Of a stretch of 64,000 bases of DNA, positions 1 to 11,498 are shown one piece after another. Position 1 is the stretch's first letter. Each line of letters begins with the position of its first letter. The stretch spans positions 41,797 through 105,796 of the forward strand of contig JAOCPU010000078.1 of NCBI GenBank assembly GCA_035772785.1. Direction: 5' to 3'. The translations under genes and the position numbers were made by a program. Under the pieces are notes generated by a model. The model searched no databases and had not been told where the DNA came from. It worked only from the letters and a program-made list of their open reading frames with translations. This DNA comes from Phlebiopsis flavidoalba (Eukaryota > Basidiomycota > Agaricomycetes > Polyporales > Phanerochaetaceae).

Positions 1-1187
1 AGAAAGGTTGATGGCTTTACCGTGCGTAGATGAACATCCACTGCTTCGAGATATTTGAGATTTTCGAAGAGCATCGGGTTTCCGGCGAACGTAGTCGCCG
101 TAGGGGAGCGATTTTTGGCACGGTAGATTTGAGGTAGTATGCCAACGTCGCGCAGACCATGTGTTCGACAGTATCGCTTGAGAGCTGAGATGATGTACTG
201 ACTCGTGACCGCAATTTTGAGCATGATGTGTGGTCTCAGGCCGCGCGGAAAGAAAGATGTTGTAGCCACGTAACTTTGTGGACCAACTCCGAAGGCCCTC
301 CTAGAATTTGGGGTACGATGGTCACGACCTCGCCACATTCGTCGAGGCCATCAATGACAGATTATGAGGGGTTTGTCAGGGGGGGAGTGACGCCGCTAGC
401 AATGGCTCTAAAAAGGAGCTCTCTTGAATGAATAGTGCATCAGCGTGGTCGCTGCCTATTTCTTGTCTGTATTCGCGCATGCGTCAACGATGTATCGCGT
501 CGAAGAGTAGGCTCGAATAGATCGCAAGTTGGCGTGCCAGTAGTGGGAAAGAAGAGTCGCCGGCAGGATCTGAAGAGCTCGCATCTGTCTCGGACAAAGA
601 AAAGAAGATCCTCCAAGTTGGGACTTACCTTGGGATTAGGTGGAGTCACATACGCCGTAGCACACAGTTGATTACGAGATATGGATGTTTCCTCAGAGTC
701 CAGCCCCACCACTGAGGACAATAAAACCGGGAAAAAAATTATTTTGGGTTTGTCTGCAGGGAATTCGCCTGCGATCCATAGTGAAAGCTCTTCGAAGACT
801 TACCCGCGGAGTGGCCTTCCATAAACTCGCTCTTCAGCTCGCTCACCGAGCGATACCCAGCGGGCGGAGCATATTTGACAGAATTTAGAGTGTCTTCTTC
901 CTCTGAACGCAGGCGAAAAGTTAGACTTGGTTTTAATGGTTAGTATGGAAAACGGGCGCCTCACCGCCATTTTAAAGCTTCCACACCACATCGAATGGCC
1001 TGTAAACAAGTATGGTATGGAAAACGCCGTCCGCGTCTCGGTACGAAATTACCACGGTTTATATACCTCCACCTTGTCGTACAACTTGGGCTGGAGAACG
1101 CTTTCGATAGAAATCAGCCCTCGGGATCTAGGGGGCACGTAATCGGTGAGACGATTTCATGAGAACCATTCAAGTCGCGCGTACACC
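1..1187. other. Stretch without an assigned gene
   Basis: The minus strand has short coding-like pieces here, such as a segment reading YRSVSELKSEFMEGHSAGK near 800-900 and a possible donor GTAAGT near 630. They may be further exons of the neighbouring minus-strand gene or the end of another gene cut by the window edge. I could not join them into a supported model. Confidence 0.25.
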
Positions 1188-1935
1188 TTAAATGTGTTGA
1201 TAGCATTGGTTAAAACCCGTCTGAACCGCATCCAGAATAGACTCGTTGTGATCTGTGTGGATAAAACCCTTCAGCAAGCCTCGAACTCCAGGTCCGCCCT
1301 TAAGTCCCTTGTTGCGCTCTCTAAGCTCAAAAACTGTCCTAAACACCAAATCAATTCACAATTGCTTTCTTCGGTATCGGTATCAAAACACACCTTAAAA
1401 GCGTCTCACGGTAATTTTGAAGCTCAGTAGATCGCATAAAGCCTTGCTTAAGTTCATTCTTTCCTAGTTCGTCGTCCAAGTTCCCTTTCCTTGCGGCTTC
1501 ATGGTAGACATTTCCTGGAGAACGGAAGCAAGTTCTTCTACTTGCTTGACGAAGCTTTCGGCGCTTTTCTTCATGTACTCTGGCGCGTCCTGACGAGGCA
1601 TTTGTAAATTGATCAAACATCGATGATCGCATGAAACTCACCTTAGCTCTGTCGACAATGATAGAAAGTCCTTCTGCAACAAGAGATAAACCTGGCATGG
1701 GGGCCAATTCGAGTGCCACGCCTGCGAGCTTGAATGAGTGCAGGTGTGGCCCATTGGAAAGCAACATCAACGGCACTCGAGCTATGCTGAGGAGGCATGG
1801 CGCGATGTGTAGGGCGTAGATGTTTGATTCTTGATTGGACTGCAGCAGGTCCAATATGGCCAGACGCACCTCTCTCTCGGCGCCCATGCATCGGCGTGCT
1901 CCGCCAGCAGCCTGGGAAATACAACTGAATGTCAA
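1188..1935 (-). CDS. Protein with helical MLKL/HeLo-like N-terminal region
   Basis: Three exons are supported by two clean introns on the minus strand: 1590-1641 (donor GTGAGT) and 1339-1393 (donor GTGTGT), both ending in AG and both 52-55 bases long. The product begins with a helical stretch containing EVRLAILDLLQ, then LAGVALELAPMPGLSLVAEG, followed by charged helices (SFVKQVEELASVLQEM, LRERNKGLKGG). The hydrophobic PxPGLxLxAEGL helix followed by a charged four-helix region resembles the N-terminal signalling region that Agaricomycetes place in front of kinase or NACHT modules. That match is from memory, not from a search. The first ATG of the frame is 1935. An in-frame stop falls at 1188-1190. 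No kinase or NTPase motif is visible downstream, so this may be a stand-alone helical protein or a truncated gene. Confidence 0.45.
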
Positions 1936-2139
1936 GGCTTTGTCATATGACGTTACGCATTGTGAAATTCAGCCATATGAGCCCATCGCCAACCCCTCCC
2001 TTTGCGGCTTAAATGTCAAATATTTCGTGGTATTCTGCCTTTCATTGCGAAGTGATTGAGCCACTAAAGATGTGGATGTAGAGATATAAAGTCGCAGTTT
2101 GAGATTATGCCTGGATATGGAACAACCGCCGGGCGTAGC

Positions 2140-2960
2140 ATCGTGACACGACGGTGCAAAGCCGATGTCGTGTCGCGTTCCGGAAACACGATAAGATAGA
2201 GGTCACCAGGAACGGGCGGCTTATGTAATCTGATCACGTGCCATTAGCGCCCGGCCACCCAAATCTGAGGTGCTCGCTGTACCCCGCAGAATATTTTAGT
2301 CGAAGAAGGGGGGGGAGAAAGAGAAAGGGGTAAAACAAATAAGAACCCAAACTTTCTGGCTCGCTAATGAGCTTGAGTAGTACTATAAGGGTACTTTGGA
2401 TGTACTGAAAACACTACTGTGACCGTCAGCACTGGGCTTTCAGACAGCATCCACCACTAGACCTGTTGGAGTTCAAGCGCCCACCTACCATATCAGGAGA
2501 GCAGGCGCATCAGGTGCACCCACGTGGCGGGTCACGTGTTGTAGACGCCCGTGCCAAATCCTCTGTCTCGAAAAATCCAAAATTGCTCCAGAGAGGTCGG
2601 AAATGCCGTGTGGAAGAAAAACACTATTTCTAACATAATATGTTTTTGGCATATGACTCACAGCTAGGAGATTTAAATTACAAGATCTGCTCAATAGGAA
2701 TCCAAGCCAAAGGGTAATACTATCCATCCTATTGAACAGAATTGCGAAAAGTGAGTGTGTGCCCGACACGCTATGTTGATCGACTGTCGTCAAGAGCGGG
2801 CGGCTGCTTACATAACCCGAGGTCGCCCGTTCCTGGTGACCTCTATCTTACTACGAGGAATGGTGTCTCAGATCCACCGGTCAGTGCACCGGTGAGTCGA
2901 TGACGTCAGCAATCAGGTGATCCGCCCGGACAATGGAGCGGCTCCCTCAATCGGGAACTG
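2140..2960 (+). repeat. Inverted repeat copy A (carries the 660-base element)
   Basis: The flanks of this block match, in reverse orientation, the block at about 5402-5545. The left flank GCAAAGCCGATGTCGTGTCG (2157-2176) and the right flank with CGGTGAGTCGATGA (2890-2903) and CAGCAATCAGGTG both recur as reverse complements around 5510-5530 and 5425-5460. The two copies differ by scattered substitutions, so the duplication is old. The homologous flanks are separated here by the element at 2194-2848 and are contiguous in the other copy. Confidence 0.7.
2194..2848. mobile_element. Non-autonomous inverted-repeat element, about 655 bases, TA-flanked
   Basis: The ends are inverted repeats of 25 bases beginning AGATAGAGGTCACCAGG at 2194 and ending with the reverse complement at 2848. 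A further shared TTATGTAA lies just inside each end. Each end is bordered by TA, consistent with a Tc1/mariner-type target duplication. The related repeat near 5490 lacks the element and has a single TA in the matching place. No convincing coding region lies inside, so it would depend on a transposase made elsewhere. Family assignment rests only on the TA flanks. Confidence 0.65.
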
Positions 2961-3620
2961 ATTCCCGGAGGCTTGAGTCCTGCCGTGCACAAAGGAGGCC
3001 CGGTCCAGGAAACAGACCGGGGGAGACCCCCGACAGCGCCCAGGTGCTCAAGGACTCGGTACGCGCCTTCGCTGCAAACTTATACCACTGCCCACCTCGG
3101 CAGAATCTGGCTAATCAGGGGGCCTGTCCCCACCCCCAAGGTGGGGTCCAGGGGATCTTTAGGAACGATTTATCTTCGCCCCATTGGGTCTGCCTTGGAG
3201 ACTACGGGGATCTTCACAAACTCGTCTTTACTCATACGTGTAGGGCCTCTTGATGGCCATGTCCGGCAGGAGCAACTAAGGACCTCTTGACGGCGAGTGC
3301 TCCGGCCTGGCTCCGGCTCATACTACGGCGCACATTGGGTGACTATCTTGGGTTTCTCGATGATTGAGTAGCACGGCGAGTGTATTGCTATGCCAGTGGA
3401 GTCCTGTCTCCTCAATGTTTCCCATGTCTCTGACTGAGATGATTCTGTACAGTAGCACCGCACACACCGTGTCCCCCAAGCTCTCCCAGCCCCTCTGAGC
3501 TCCTGGCCGTCTCGACCCGTCGAGCGCTACACTCAACCTGAAACTGCGGGAGGCCGTCGGAACGGGGGAGGCGCAGGCAGATCAGAGGGACGATCCCGAA
3601 CGATCAGCCGCCGGCGCGTT
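2961..3620. other. Repeat-derived stretch, no gene seen
   Basis: The sequence continues the diverged repeat on the left, with several short GC-rich hairpins such as CCCCCAAGGTGGGG at 3134-3147. Open frames here show no family signature. Confidence 0.4.
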
Positions 3621-3624
3621 CAAA

Positions 3625-4167
3625 GTGAGGGGCGTGAAAATGCGTTTTGTGTTTCCTCCCGCCCCTTTGCATCTTCCCTGGGCGACCCTTCCCTCCTCGA
3701 CCCTCTCCCTCTCCGCCACAAAGTACCAGTCCTTCCACCCGAGTCGTGCCCGCAGTTCGAGGTCCCGGGCACATATATCCTCGAATTCGATGGTGGCGCT
3801 ACAAAGGCAGCTTCAACTCGCTCACGGACGTCCTCCGCGCCGCGCCCCCGAACGTACCTCTGCGGCAGCTTACCTCTCTCCTCGGCGGCGACCTGTGGGC
3901 TGCGGAACCTCGTCATCGACATCTGGAACCTCGTCACGTCATCGACATCTTCGACGCGCTCTGGGACACGTACGGCGAGCACATCAAGACCGTCGAGCTC
4001 GGCCGCGACCTCAAGCCATATCCTCGGCTGCTGCCCTCGAGGAGCTGGGCTATTTCGCTATGTTCACCGCCGTCCCCAGCCGTGTCCCAGCACTCTCACT
4101 CTGCGCTCCCACACGCTCCATCTACTCTCGCATAGATAGGCTCCGCCGCTGCGCCGTGTCGACATAA
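3625..4167 (+). pseudogene. Possible F-box/LRR-type gene fragment
   Basis: A plus-strand stretch contains overlapping frames with leucine-rich-like pieces (DVLRAAPNV-like near 3828 and VIDIFDALWDTYGEHIKTVE at about 3938-3997). Alternation of such segments is typical of fungal F-box/LRR proteins. No F-box start, intron chain or C-terminus can be drawn, and the frame changes at least once. It is either a remnant or a gene broken by assembly indels. A chance GC-rich frame cannot be excluded. Confidence 0.25.
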
Positions 4168-5400
4168 AACTACTCTTGTCCGCCGTCGCGCGTCGCGTCT
4201 CGCGTCACTCCCGCTAAATTGGACCACGGTCTATTAGTGACACAAGAAATTTACGTAGCAGAATCCCTAATATTTTCTCTGACTTAAATCATAGACTACC
4301 AATGTACTACTTGGTATCCTAAATGTGCCCTCAGGCCTCTTACGTAATGCGCATGCGGAGCTGCGATTAGAATCAAGCTGGTTCAAGAGGTTCAGCTCTA
4401 GTTCTTGCGTGAGCTGCGTGTCCTGCGGCATAGGACTTGGCATTGATGTTCGCCATCACCCATGCAAACATGCGTGGTTCGCCCTGTAAAGGTAAGAGGT
4501 TGAAGCCGAATTGTCTCTGATGCGGCTGTGCAGGTGCGTCCTACGAGATCTCAGTGATGAGCCGTTACCGAGAGACTCGATGGTGTTGCTGAGAGACTCG
4601 ATGGTATTCTCGATGGTGTTTTCTGGGAAACTTGACGGTGTTCCTGGGAGAGTCCGACGGAGTTGCTGGTAGACGTGCTGTCATGTTCAAAAGTTGGTGA
4701 CGGCGGGAGCGTTTCAATACCAGCAAATGCGAACCGTCTGTAAAACAAAGCCGCATGAGCGCGGCATGAAGCTGGGTAGGGTCCACGGAAGTATCGCCGA
4801 TGGAACCATCAGCCGAACATGGCACTCCGTGGCGTGTCCAGAGACAGGAGCACGAAGCGCGCGACAAACGGCGGCAAGCTCGTCTCTGGGTCCATCCTCC
4901 TCCAACGGGGTCAAAAGATCCTGGAAAGCTAAATCAGATGAGGACCGTGAATGTATGATCTGAACGCTCACCGAGCCTGCTCGTGTAGATGTATGGGACG
5001 GTGTCTGAGCCATCGCTAGAGCCCGACGTCGGGATGAATTCTAGGTACCTTGATTGACGTGACCCCATCAGCCCCGCAATGACACTCGCGTACTCACCAG
5101 GCTGTGTGGATGAGTCGCGCCGACGACCGTGCTATGTTCCGCTGAGAAGTCCTCGCTATGGGTCATGGAGATAGTCGAAGAGAAGATGGAATGACCTGCC
5201 TGGCCCCTGTCCTGAGGCCTGGAGATAGGCACGGCCGACCCACCTACCCCAGGGGCGGGTGACGATCAAGTCGCGACGCAGACGCGTCAAGTCTCTCGTG
5301 CCCTGTCGGGGGTCCTCAAGCCCGGATCGGCCTCCAGGACGCTTTGTAAGCCGGACGAATGAGCGTCCGGAAGAGATTTCGGGAACCTATCCTAATTAGG
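4168..5400. other. Intergenic stretch with no supported gene
   Basis: Open frames on both strands are short and show no family signature. The only structure seen is the short tandem repeat at 4570-4624 and the start of the inverted repeat copy B region. Confidence 0.4.
4570..4624. repeat. Short imperfect tandem repeat
   Basis: A 21-base unit with core GAGACTCGATGGTGTT is present twice, followed by a shortened third copy. A weaker echo (CTTGACGGTGTTCCT) follows at about 4630. Confidence 0.7.
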
Positions 5401-5401
5401 T

Positions 5402-5545
5402 ACCGGTGCTTTGTCCCAGTGAGCCACCTGATTGCTGACTCATCGACTCACCGGCGCACTGACCGGGTGACTGAACACCATGTCGTATCGTGTTTTCGGA
5501 ACGCGACACGACATCGGCTTTGCCCGTCGTGTGATTGCGCATCAA
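5402..5545 (-). repeat. Inverted repeat copy B (looks like the empty site)
   Basis: This block is the reverse complement of the two flanks of copy A, joined without the 655-base element. It ends in the palindrome at 5533-5558 that precedes the first BTB gene, so part of the repeat lies within that gene's upstream region. Confidence 0.65.
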
Positions 5546-5558
5546 CTGATGCGCAATC
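5533..5558. promoter_or_regulatory. Palindrome upstream of BTB gene 1
   Basis: Two 12-base arms, GATTGCGCATCA and its exact reverse complement, are separated by AC. The end lies 131 bases before the ATG at 5690. The core GCGCATCA-NN-TGATGCGC recurs before two other genes of the array. It may be an operator for a dimeric regulator; that is inference. Confidence 0.6.
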
Positions 5559-5689
5559 TGCACAACCATGCGATGCGCTTCTTCCTGTATTTCCGACCAC
5601 CACTGCCGCATAGGCACTCCTCCATCTTGCCCGTCACAGCACAAAGAAAACTTCACAAGTATCTCTTGAACCAATAACATCAAGAAATA

Positions 5690-7016
5690 ATGCCTACGAC
5701 TCATCCTACAGAGCATACCGTCGCAGACGGCTCTAGTTCACTCGGGAAAACGGCGCCGCACAGAAGACACGCACTAGCTCAGCCCAGAAAGAACGCTTTC
5801 CACTCCTCAAGACTGGATGGGAAAGTCTGACCGTTGCTCGGTACAGCGAGAATCTCTGGTTCGACGACGCGAACATCATCATCCGCGCGCAGACCGAAAC
5901 GACGACTGGATCCTGGTTATTGCTCCCAAGGTTATGTGCTTCCGCTAGCCCCACAAATCTGTCCTTGCAAGCAGGTCCCCGTTCTTCGAATCGATGTTTT
6001 TGAGCTCCCCCAAGGTACCGAAGGACAACACTATCCTGGACTGGGCTGCCATGTGTGGACCTTTCCGGACGATTTTTGAGGACGTGAGAGATCTATTGCT
6101 CATGGTCTACGGGGTATCTGTAAGACCTGTTTTTTTTTACAAGTCCTTCATGCATTTTGACTAATTAATGCAGGGACCTACCTCGATCGGAATCCGACTT
6201 CAAGTACCTCAAGACCATTTCGGGCCCCCTAAAGTTGTGCTACGAAAATACGAAATGACGGATGATGCTGAGCGGCTCGCCTCTGTGCTTGAGGGGTACT
6301 GGCCGAATGTTTATGAGGAATGGGTCAACAGACCAGCGCCTTCTGGAATTGCGGTCGCAGCAAACCCTGCGGACAACCCCGAGAACACCCCTATTTGAAG
6401 CTCCCCTGGCGGTCTCTGTTTGAGTTTCGCGAGCTGGGTCATTCATTTTTTTGTCTGTATCGGTGGTCGGGAGATGCTGATTTTGTTTTTCCCCCAGCGA
6501 GTAATCTTGCCGTTGCTCAAGAGCTCAAGCTCACAAAGCTTCTGCGCGCCATTTGGTACGACATTAGTCGGTCTTACGGCACAGCTGCCCTCGGTACCAA
6601 GATTCGCACCGCACAGCTAGGTAGCTTAAACGAGATCGACAAGACTCGGCTCATCGTTGGCCGCGAGCAACTGCAGGAGATTGTGCGCAACGAGCTTCGT
6701 GACCTGGATACATTTCTCACAGCAAGGCCAGCCATTTTCTCTCGCAACTCTCCCCACAAACGCTGGTCATACTAGGCATACGCACTGTGGCAGGAGGCCC
6801 AAGAGCGCCGGCCAGCTGCTTGACGTGGTTCGCGGATTCCGCTAGGCCGGCTTTCGAGTGCGAGGCTGCGCAAGGCGCTGAAGCCCAATCCCGGAGACCA
6901 ACAACACAATGACTCCAATTGTTCTCACCGCACTCTGTTCTCGAGGTTGTACATGATAGAGAGGAGGATTTGGCGGCAAGCTGCCAGTTATATTCGACTT
7001 CGAAGACACCCCAGAT
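5690..7016 (+). CDS. BTB/POZ domain protein 1
   Basis: First gene of the BTB array. The start at 5690 gives a short polar leader with a basic patch (LGKRRRTED) like that of gene 4. The BTB signature follows as NLWFDDANIIIRAQ (about 5851) and ends with DDFEDVRDLLLMVYG. An intron follows with a donor near 6114 and acceptor AATGCAG at 6173. The second half gives KYEMTDDAERLASVLEG and an NEIDKTRLIVGREQLQE segment. The C-terminus IWRQ-LPVIFDFED near 6970-6995 matches the family ending IWxxLPxxFDF, after which the exact stop is uncertain. BTB proteins of this kind usually dimerise and often recruit cullin-3; no such partner is visible here. Several one-base frame changes break the frame. Confidence 0.7.
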
Positions 7017-7463
7017 GGGGGCCCGAGCTTCCACTCAGTCCAAATCTTCAGCAGTACGATTACGAAGAAGAATCTGACGAGCCATTTCGGGGTCGGAGGA
7101 TCAGTGGTAGCGGCTCATCGTCACCTTGGCGAACGACATATCCCCTCTCGACCGCAAATCCATCTTGTCCTATCTTATTTTATCTCACCTTCTGCTTATT
7201 TTCTCATGTGTGCGCGTTCATCGATCATCTTTCGCCTATCCTTGCTTCACCCTCCTCGCTGCCCCCCCCCCCCCCTTTTGACATTACTCAAGTCGCCGCG
7301 TGAAGGTCCCAAGTAGTAGCTGTGTCTCAATCAATTGTAGCCTGTGAACACGTTATTCAAATATGTGCACAAAGGAACAAGAAGCAGCCGACAAGATCCT
7401 TACGGTCTCGTGTATAAACGTGAGGAAGAAGCCCCCAGTATCGATGCCCCGGCGGCAGGCGCG
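7017..7463. other. Intergenic stretch between BTB genes 1 and 2
   Basis: The stretch is pyrimidine-rich, with a run of C at about 7262-7277, and holds no supported gene. It leads into the palindrome before BTB gene 2. Confidence 0.5.
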
Positions 7464-7485
7464 GTGCGCGTCATTTGATGCGCAC
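7464..7485. promoter_or_regulatory. Palindrome upstream of BTB gene 2
   Basis: Arms GTGCGCGTCA and TGATGCGCAC around TT form a palindrome with one mismatch. It lies 131 bases before the ATG at 7617, the same gap as at BTB gene 1. Confidence 0.6.
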
Positions 7486-7616
7486 ACACGAACTTTGCGT
7501 CGCGTCGCGACTTGTTTGTTTACCCACTCACTACGAGACAAAACAAGTATCCCTCGCACTGAACTCGAAGCTGCTGGGCAACTAGGTAGTAGGCACAACA
7601 TACTAGAGCTAAGAAA

Positions 7617-8973
7617 ATGGATCCGATTCTGGACATCTTGTGCCCGCGAATGGGACAAGACGACTCCCGGCAAACTGGACCAGGGCTCGCGACTGGACAC
7701 ACCGAACCACCTCACAAAAGCGAGGTAACATACGCACAAACAAGCCGCCATATGGACCTCATGACCTCAACTGGTCCGACCTGAAACTTCTTCGATGCAA
7801 AGAGCTGTGGTTTGACGACGGCAACATCGTTCTTCGCGTGCTCACTAAATCGTTCACCGTACAACCTCTTTGCCGATACTGGCGGGCTTCAAGTGCACAT
7901 CGTTTCTGTGCTCTCGAGCAAGTCAGTAGTTCTTTCGGACGATGTTTCAACTTCCCCAAGGCGGCATCGCAGATCAGCCGACCATAGATGGGGTGCCGAT
8001 CGTTGACTTCATGGACGACTTTGAAGGCCTCAGAGATCTCTTGAGATTCATTTATGGCTTAAGGCAAGTGTGCTGTAACGATAAATTACGCTGTTGAAAG
8101 TTGAAGAAGGCTCTACAGGATTACCACTATTCCCTACTGGCCCTCGCCCGGAGCGAAGTACGACCCTACCCCCGAAATGTTCCCCATTCTCAGGCTGGCT
8201 ATCAAGTACGATGTACAAGAGGCGCTGAAGATGTTGGATAGTGTACTGAGTTTTCGCATGGCCGAAAACGTGGTCTCTGTTCCTGGCCAGGGATACATGG
8301 ATGTGGCGGGCCGCCCCAGAAGGAATCCCGGATCACCCTTGCGGAACTGGTCGATCCAGGTGAGTAGCCAATAGCGACGTAAAGTCCAGCTGGTAAACAT
8401 CAGGTAGCCCATGTCCTTACTGTTCGCGGAGGAGCTCGACCTTACCGAAATCATTCCGCGGCCTGGTACGACATAGCCCGGAGCTCTTCCAGCAACTTGA
8501 CCAGGTTTTGTGACTCACACGACAAGAATACATGCGCCCACCACCGGCAAGTGGACCTAGGCCTGCTGAGCGATGACCATGTACGACGCGTCTAGGTGTG
8601 GGACGCAAACGGCTTCCACTGCGAGATATTTCGACGCAAACACATGCAGATGGCTTTTGGACTTTTCATCCAGTCGTCGCAAGAAGAACGATGTAGCCGC
8701 GTGGAAGCCTGTGCGAGTGTTTCGAGAAGTTGGAGGACCTGTGGAAGAAGGCAACTACTAACGGAGAAGGACTCCAGACTCTACTGCGGCAGACCCCTTA
8801 GGGCGAGTTTTCCAAACTGGCAAATCATGTCTGGAATATGTCGGTTTTGCAGATGGACTCTCCGAGCGGAGGATGCACTTGCAGTTCATGTATGGCTTCA
8901 GTGGAGGTGATTCAATGGTGTAGAAAGGGAGATATGGGAGCTGCTTCCAGAAGTGTTCGACTTCAAGTTGTGA
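7617..8973 (+). CDS. BTB/POZ domain protein 2
   Basis: The start at 7617 follows AAGAAA. The BTB domain opens with ELWFDDGNIVLRV at about 7804, continues with VLSSKSVVLSD and ends in VDFMDDFEGLRDLLRFIYGL. A GC-AG intron (8064-8118, donor AAG/GCAAGT) joins it to RITTIPYWPSPGAKYD and PEMFPILRLAIKYDVQEAL. Further segments read FAEELDLTEI, AWYDIARSSSSNL, LGLLSDDHVRR, KLEDLWKKA and, at the end, EREIWELLPEVFDFKL before the TGA at 8971-8973. That ending defines the family C-terminus used for the other array members. The frame shifts at least three times by one base, consistent with the window-wide indel pattern. Function is unknown; the BTB fold suggests dimerisation or adaptor activity. Confidence 0.75.
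8064..8118 (+). other. GC-AG intron in BTB gene 2
   Basis: The donor is GCAAGT after AAG and the acceptor is CTACAG. Splicing restores Arg across codon AG/G and joins FIYGL to ITTIPYW in one frame. Confidence 0.75.
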
Positions 8974-9351
8974 CTACAAATATGTGTCAGTATGTTCGTC
9001 CGCATACCGACCACGAAAGTCTTGACAAAATATAGCACAGAATTTTTCTTTGCGACGATACACGTTTCGCGTCCAAAGTTAGAGAGACGCAATGTCGTCG
9101 AAAACACAGTATAGGGATAGATCGAGCTTGAAAGGTGTTGAACGCGGTACGATCATGTGATATCGCCAGATCTGAAGACACCTTCGGCCCTAGATTCCTG
9201 CGCCTTACCCCCCTTTCATCGCGTCATCTGAACGAATACCCATGACTGTTGTTTAATTCTCTGTCATAAGAGAGGGCACTGCAAATATCGTGGATAAGGG
9301 TCAAGTGGACTCCTGGACCTAAACCTCGGACTACCTGGTTTTACTATTGAG

Positions 9352-10963
9352 ATGATGGGCGACGCCTTCCTCGATCTGGTACGCTCGGAAAGCCAAGCTG
9401 AAAGAGTCAGAGAACAATCGAGCCAACACGCGCGCAAAAACCACGCTCGAGCAAAACCGTTTGAGTGGGAGAACTACCGTTCATCCGCCATGAGAAGTTG
9501 TGGTTCGACGATGGCACAGTCATCGTGCGCGCTCTGAGCACGCGCCCCCCCACACGGCCCGACGGATCGCCAGTAGTAGTGCACACGCGTTCAAATGTCG
9601 ATCGCTAGCTGTGCTCGCAAGCCGGTCACCGGTTCCTCCGCGCCGTGCTCCGACATGCTTATCCCACGACTGGAAGAGGGTCGGCCGAACGATGGGTATA
9701 GGACTACCATGGCTGTTGACCTAATGGACAGATTGAGGACGTGCAGGATCTGTTGTCGATTGATGTACCGGATCTTCCTGTGTCAGTTGGTTTTCATGTC
9801 TTCCATTGTTAGGACAGTGGCCACCCCATCGTCTCATTATCGATTCGAAGACCCCATGGCATAAATGGTGGACTCGCATTTGCCCAATCCACCACCACCC
9901 TCCGAGTATTGCCGGTGATAGCCCCCGATTATAATTTATTGGTCAGCTAGGAGGTACAGATGTCTCCAAGTTTTTGCACGTCGATCAAGTACGACTGCGT
10001 CGAAACGGATACACGAACATGTCCTCATCATGTTCAAGAACCGAGTTTCGATGACCAGTTTACGAACATTGGGCTCACCGTTGGATAGCAGGGTAAACAC
10101 GCCTACTGCTTGCAGACCACAGGTGCCCGCGATGCCCTCAGGACAGCACAACGGAGGTAGAAAGTCTACCGAGAGAGGGAGAGGGGGGGACCAAAGCGAG
10201 AAGATGGTCAACCCCACGAAGAACAGAATTGTCCCGATACCAGGTGAGTCCTGTAGCCCACAGACGATGCGAGTTGTACTCAGTAGCGTCTCCCGCCGGT
10301 CCTGATCGCTGGTTCAGCTCAACAGGTAATTGCACAAGTGTTTGCGGAGGAACTGGACCTTCAAGACACGTACTCCTCCAGGCGGGACGGTGGGTGATGA
10401 ATTTTGTGACGCGGCTCGCTATTGTTCTCCAGGTTCCCTGCGCCGTTTTTCCCCAAGAACCCCCGCCGACGTGCCCGAGTATGAGCCGGATCGTGTCGCG
10501 CGAGCTCACCTCGACATTATGTGCGGCAGCAGGGTGCGCCGTGACTTGTCATCGGTCCAGTGCGTAGCGGCGCCTGGTCGCAGTTAGCCCTGCGGCGGCC
10601 CAGCATTCGGACCTTGCACCAGAGAATTAGTTAAAAGCTATGCGGAGCGATAGCCAGAGCCCCATCGCGGGTGGAGTGTTCTACCTCGCGAACTACGCAC
10701 AGCTCTTGTGAAGGATGCGCGTGTGGGAAAAGATTATTGTATGAGCTTGGTACACGATCCGCTGGGTGAGCCTTTTGCGGCATGGCATGGATCCACTTTG
10801 TGAAGAAACGAGCTGCCCTCGACTGCGTTGTTTTCATGGAACCTCTCGGGTGGTTGCTCCGTAAATGAGTTCGGTGTTTGAGGTTGAAGTTCTGCCAGTT
10901 GCGACAGAAGCGGATCGATTTGGTGGACTTATTACCGGAGCTTATTTGGTTTTGTGGGCCTGA
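9352..10963 (+). CDS. BTB/POZ domain protein 3
   Basis: The signature KLWFDDGTVIVRAL lies at about 9495-9540, followed by TRPDGSPVVVHTRSN and a stretch reading LASRSPVFRRML once one base is skipped. RLEEGRPNDGY and IEDVQDLLSI complete the BTB fold. Further on, AQVFAEELDLQD (about 10,326) matches the FAEELDL segment of gene 2. The family ending is seen as LLPELFGFVGL before the TGA at 10961-10963. The ATG at 9352 is the most upstream in that frame; a start nearer the domain is possible. The middle part between 9880 and 10,300 is hard to follow and contains a possible extra insertion or introns. Several frame changes are present. Confidence 0.6.
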
Positions 10964-11320
10964 GCAATTCTCTGTCTGAGATATTTATCATACGCCGCAT
11001 GAATATTATTTTAGATTGTTTCTGGTGGATCCCACTACAGCGCGCAACATAAGATGTGGATACCACCCAGTGCATTTTGGGGCATTAGGACACTCTTCAC
11101 ACACCTTGCCGTGATCCCGGCCCGCATTTTTGCGCATGCTGTTATCACCTCTCTGCCGCGATTGCTTTTGCATGACCGGTGTAGCCTTGGGAAGAGATGA
11201 GGACCGGTCACGGAATAAACCGAACCAACAGCGAGCGGAACCACCGCGCACAGTCGGGCTTCTATCAAGAGCTTTGATGGCGTTGAAAGCTGTCACAAAT
11301 GTCTAAGACTTGAGGATGAT
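10964..11320. other. Intergenic stretch between BTB genes 3 and 4
   Basis: No supported coding region was seen. The right edge is the perfect palindrome at 11321-11340. Confidence 0.5.
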
Positions 11321-11340
11321 GGCGCATCAATTGATGCGCC
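11321..11340. promoter_or_regulatory. Perfect 20-base palindrome upstream of BTB gene 4
   Basis: GGCGCATCAATTGATGCGCC is a perfect palindrome, 158 bases before the ATG at 11499. It shares the core of the palindromes at 5533 and 7464. Confidence 0.65.
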
Positions 11341-11498
11341 TCCAAGAAGGCGTGGGGTTTTCCTGTTTGTGCCGCGACTTCCTGGTTCCAACCATCACCA
11401 CTGTTTTTGAGATTCGAAGGACTCTTACTCTCTACCATTTACAACACTATACTTGGATCTCTTGATCTCGAGCTAGGACGACAAAAGAGCTATCAGTT

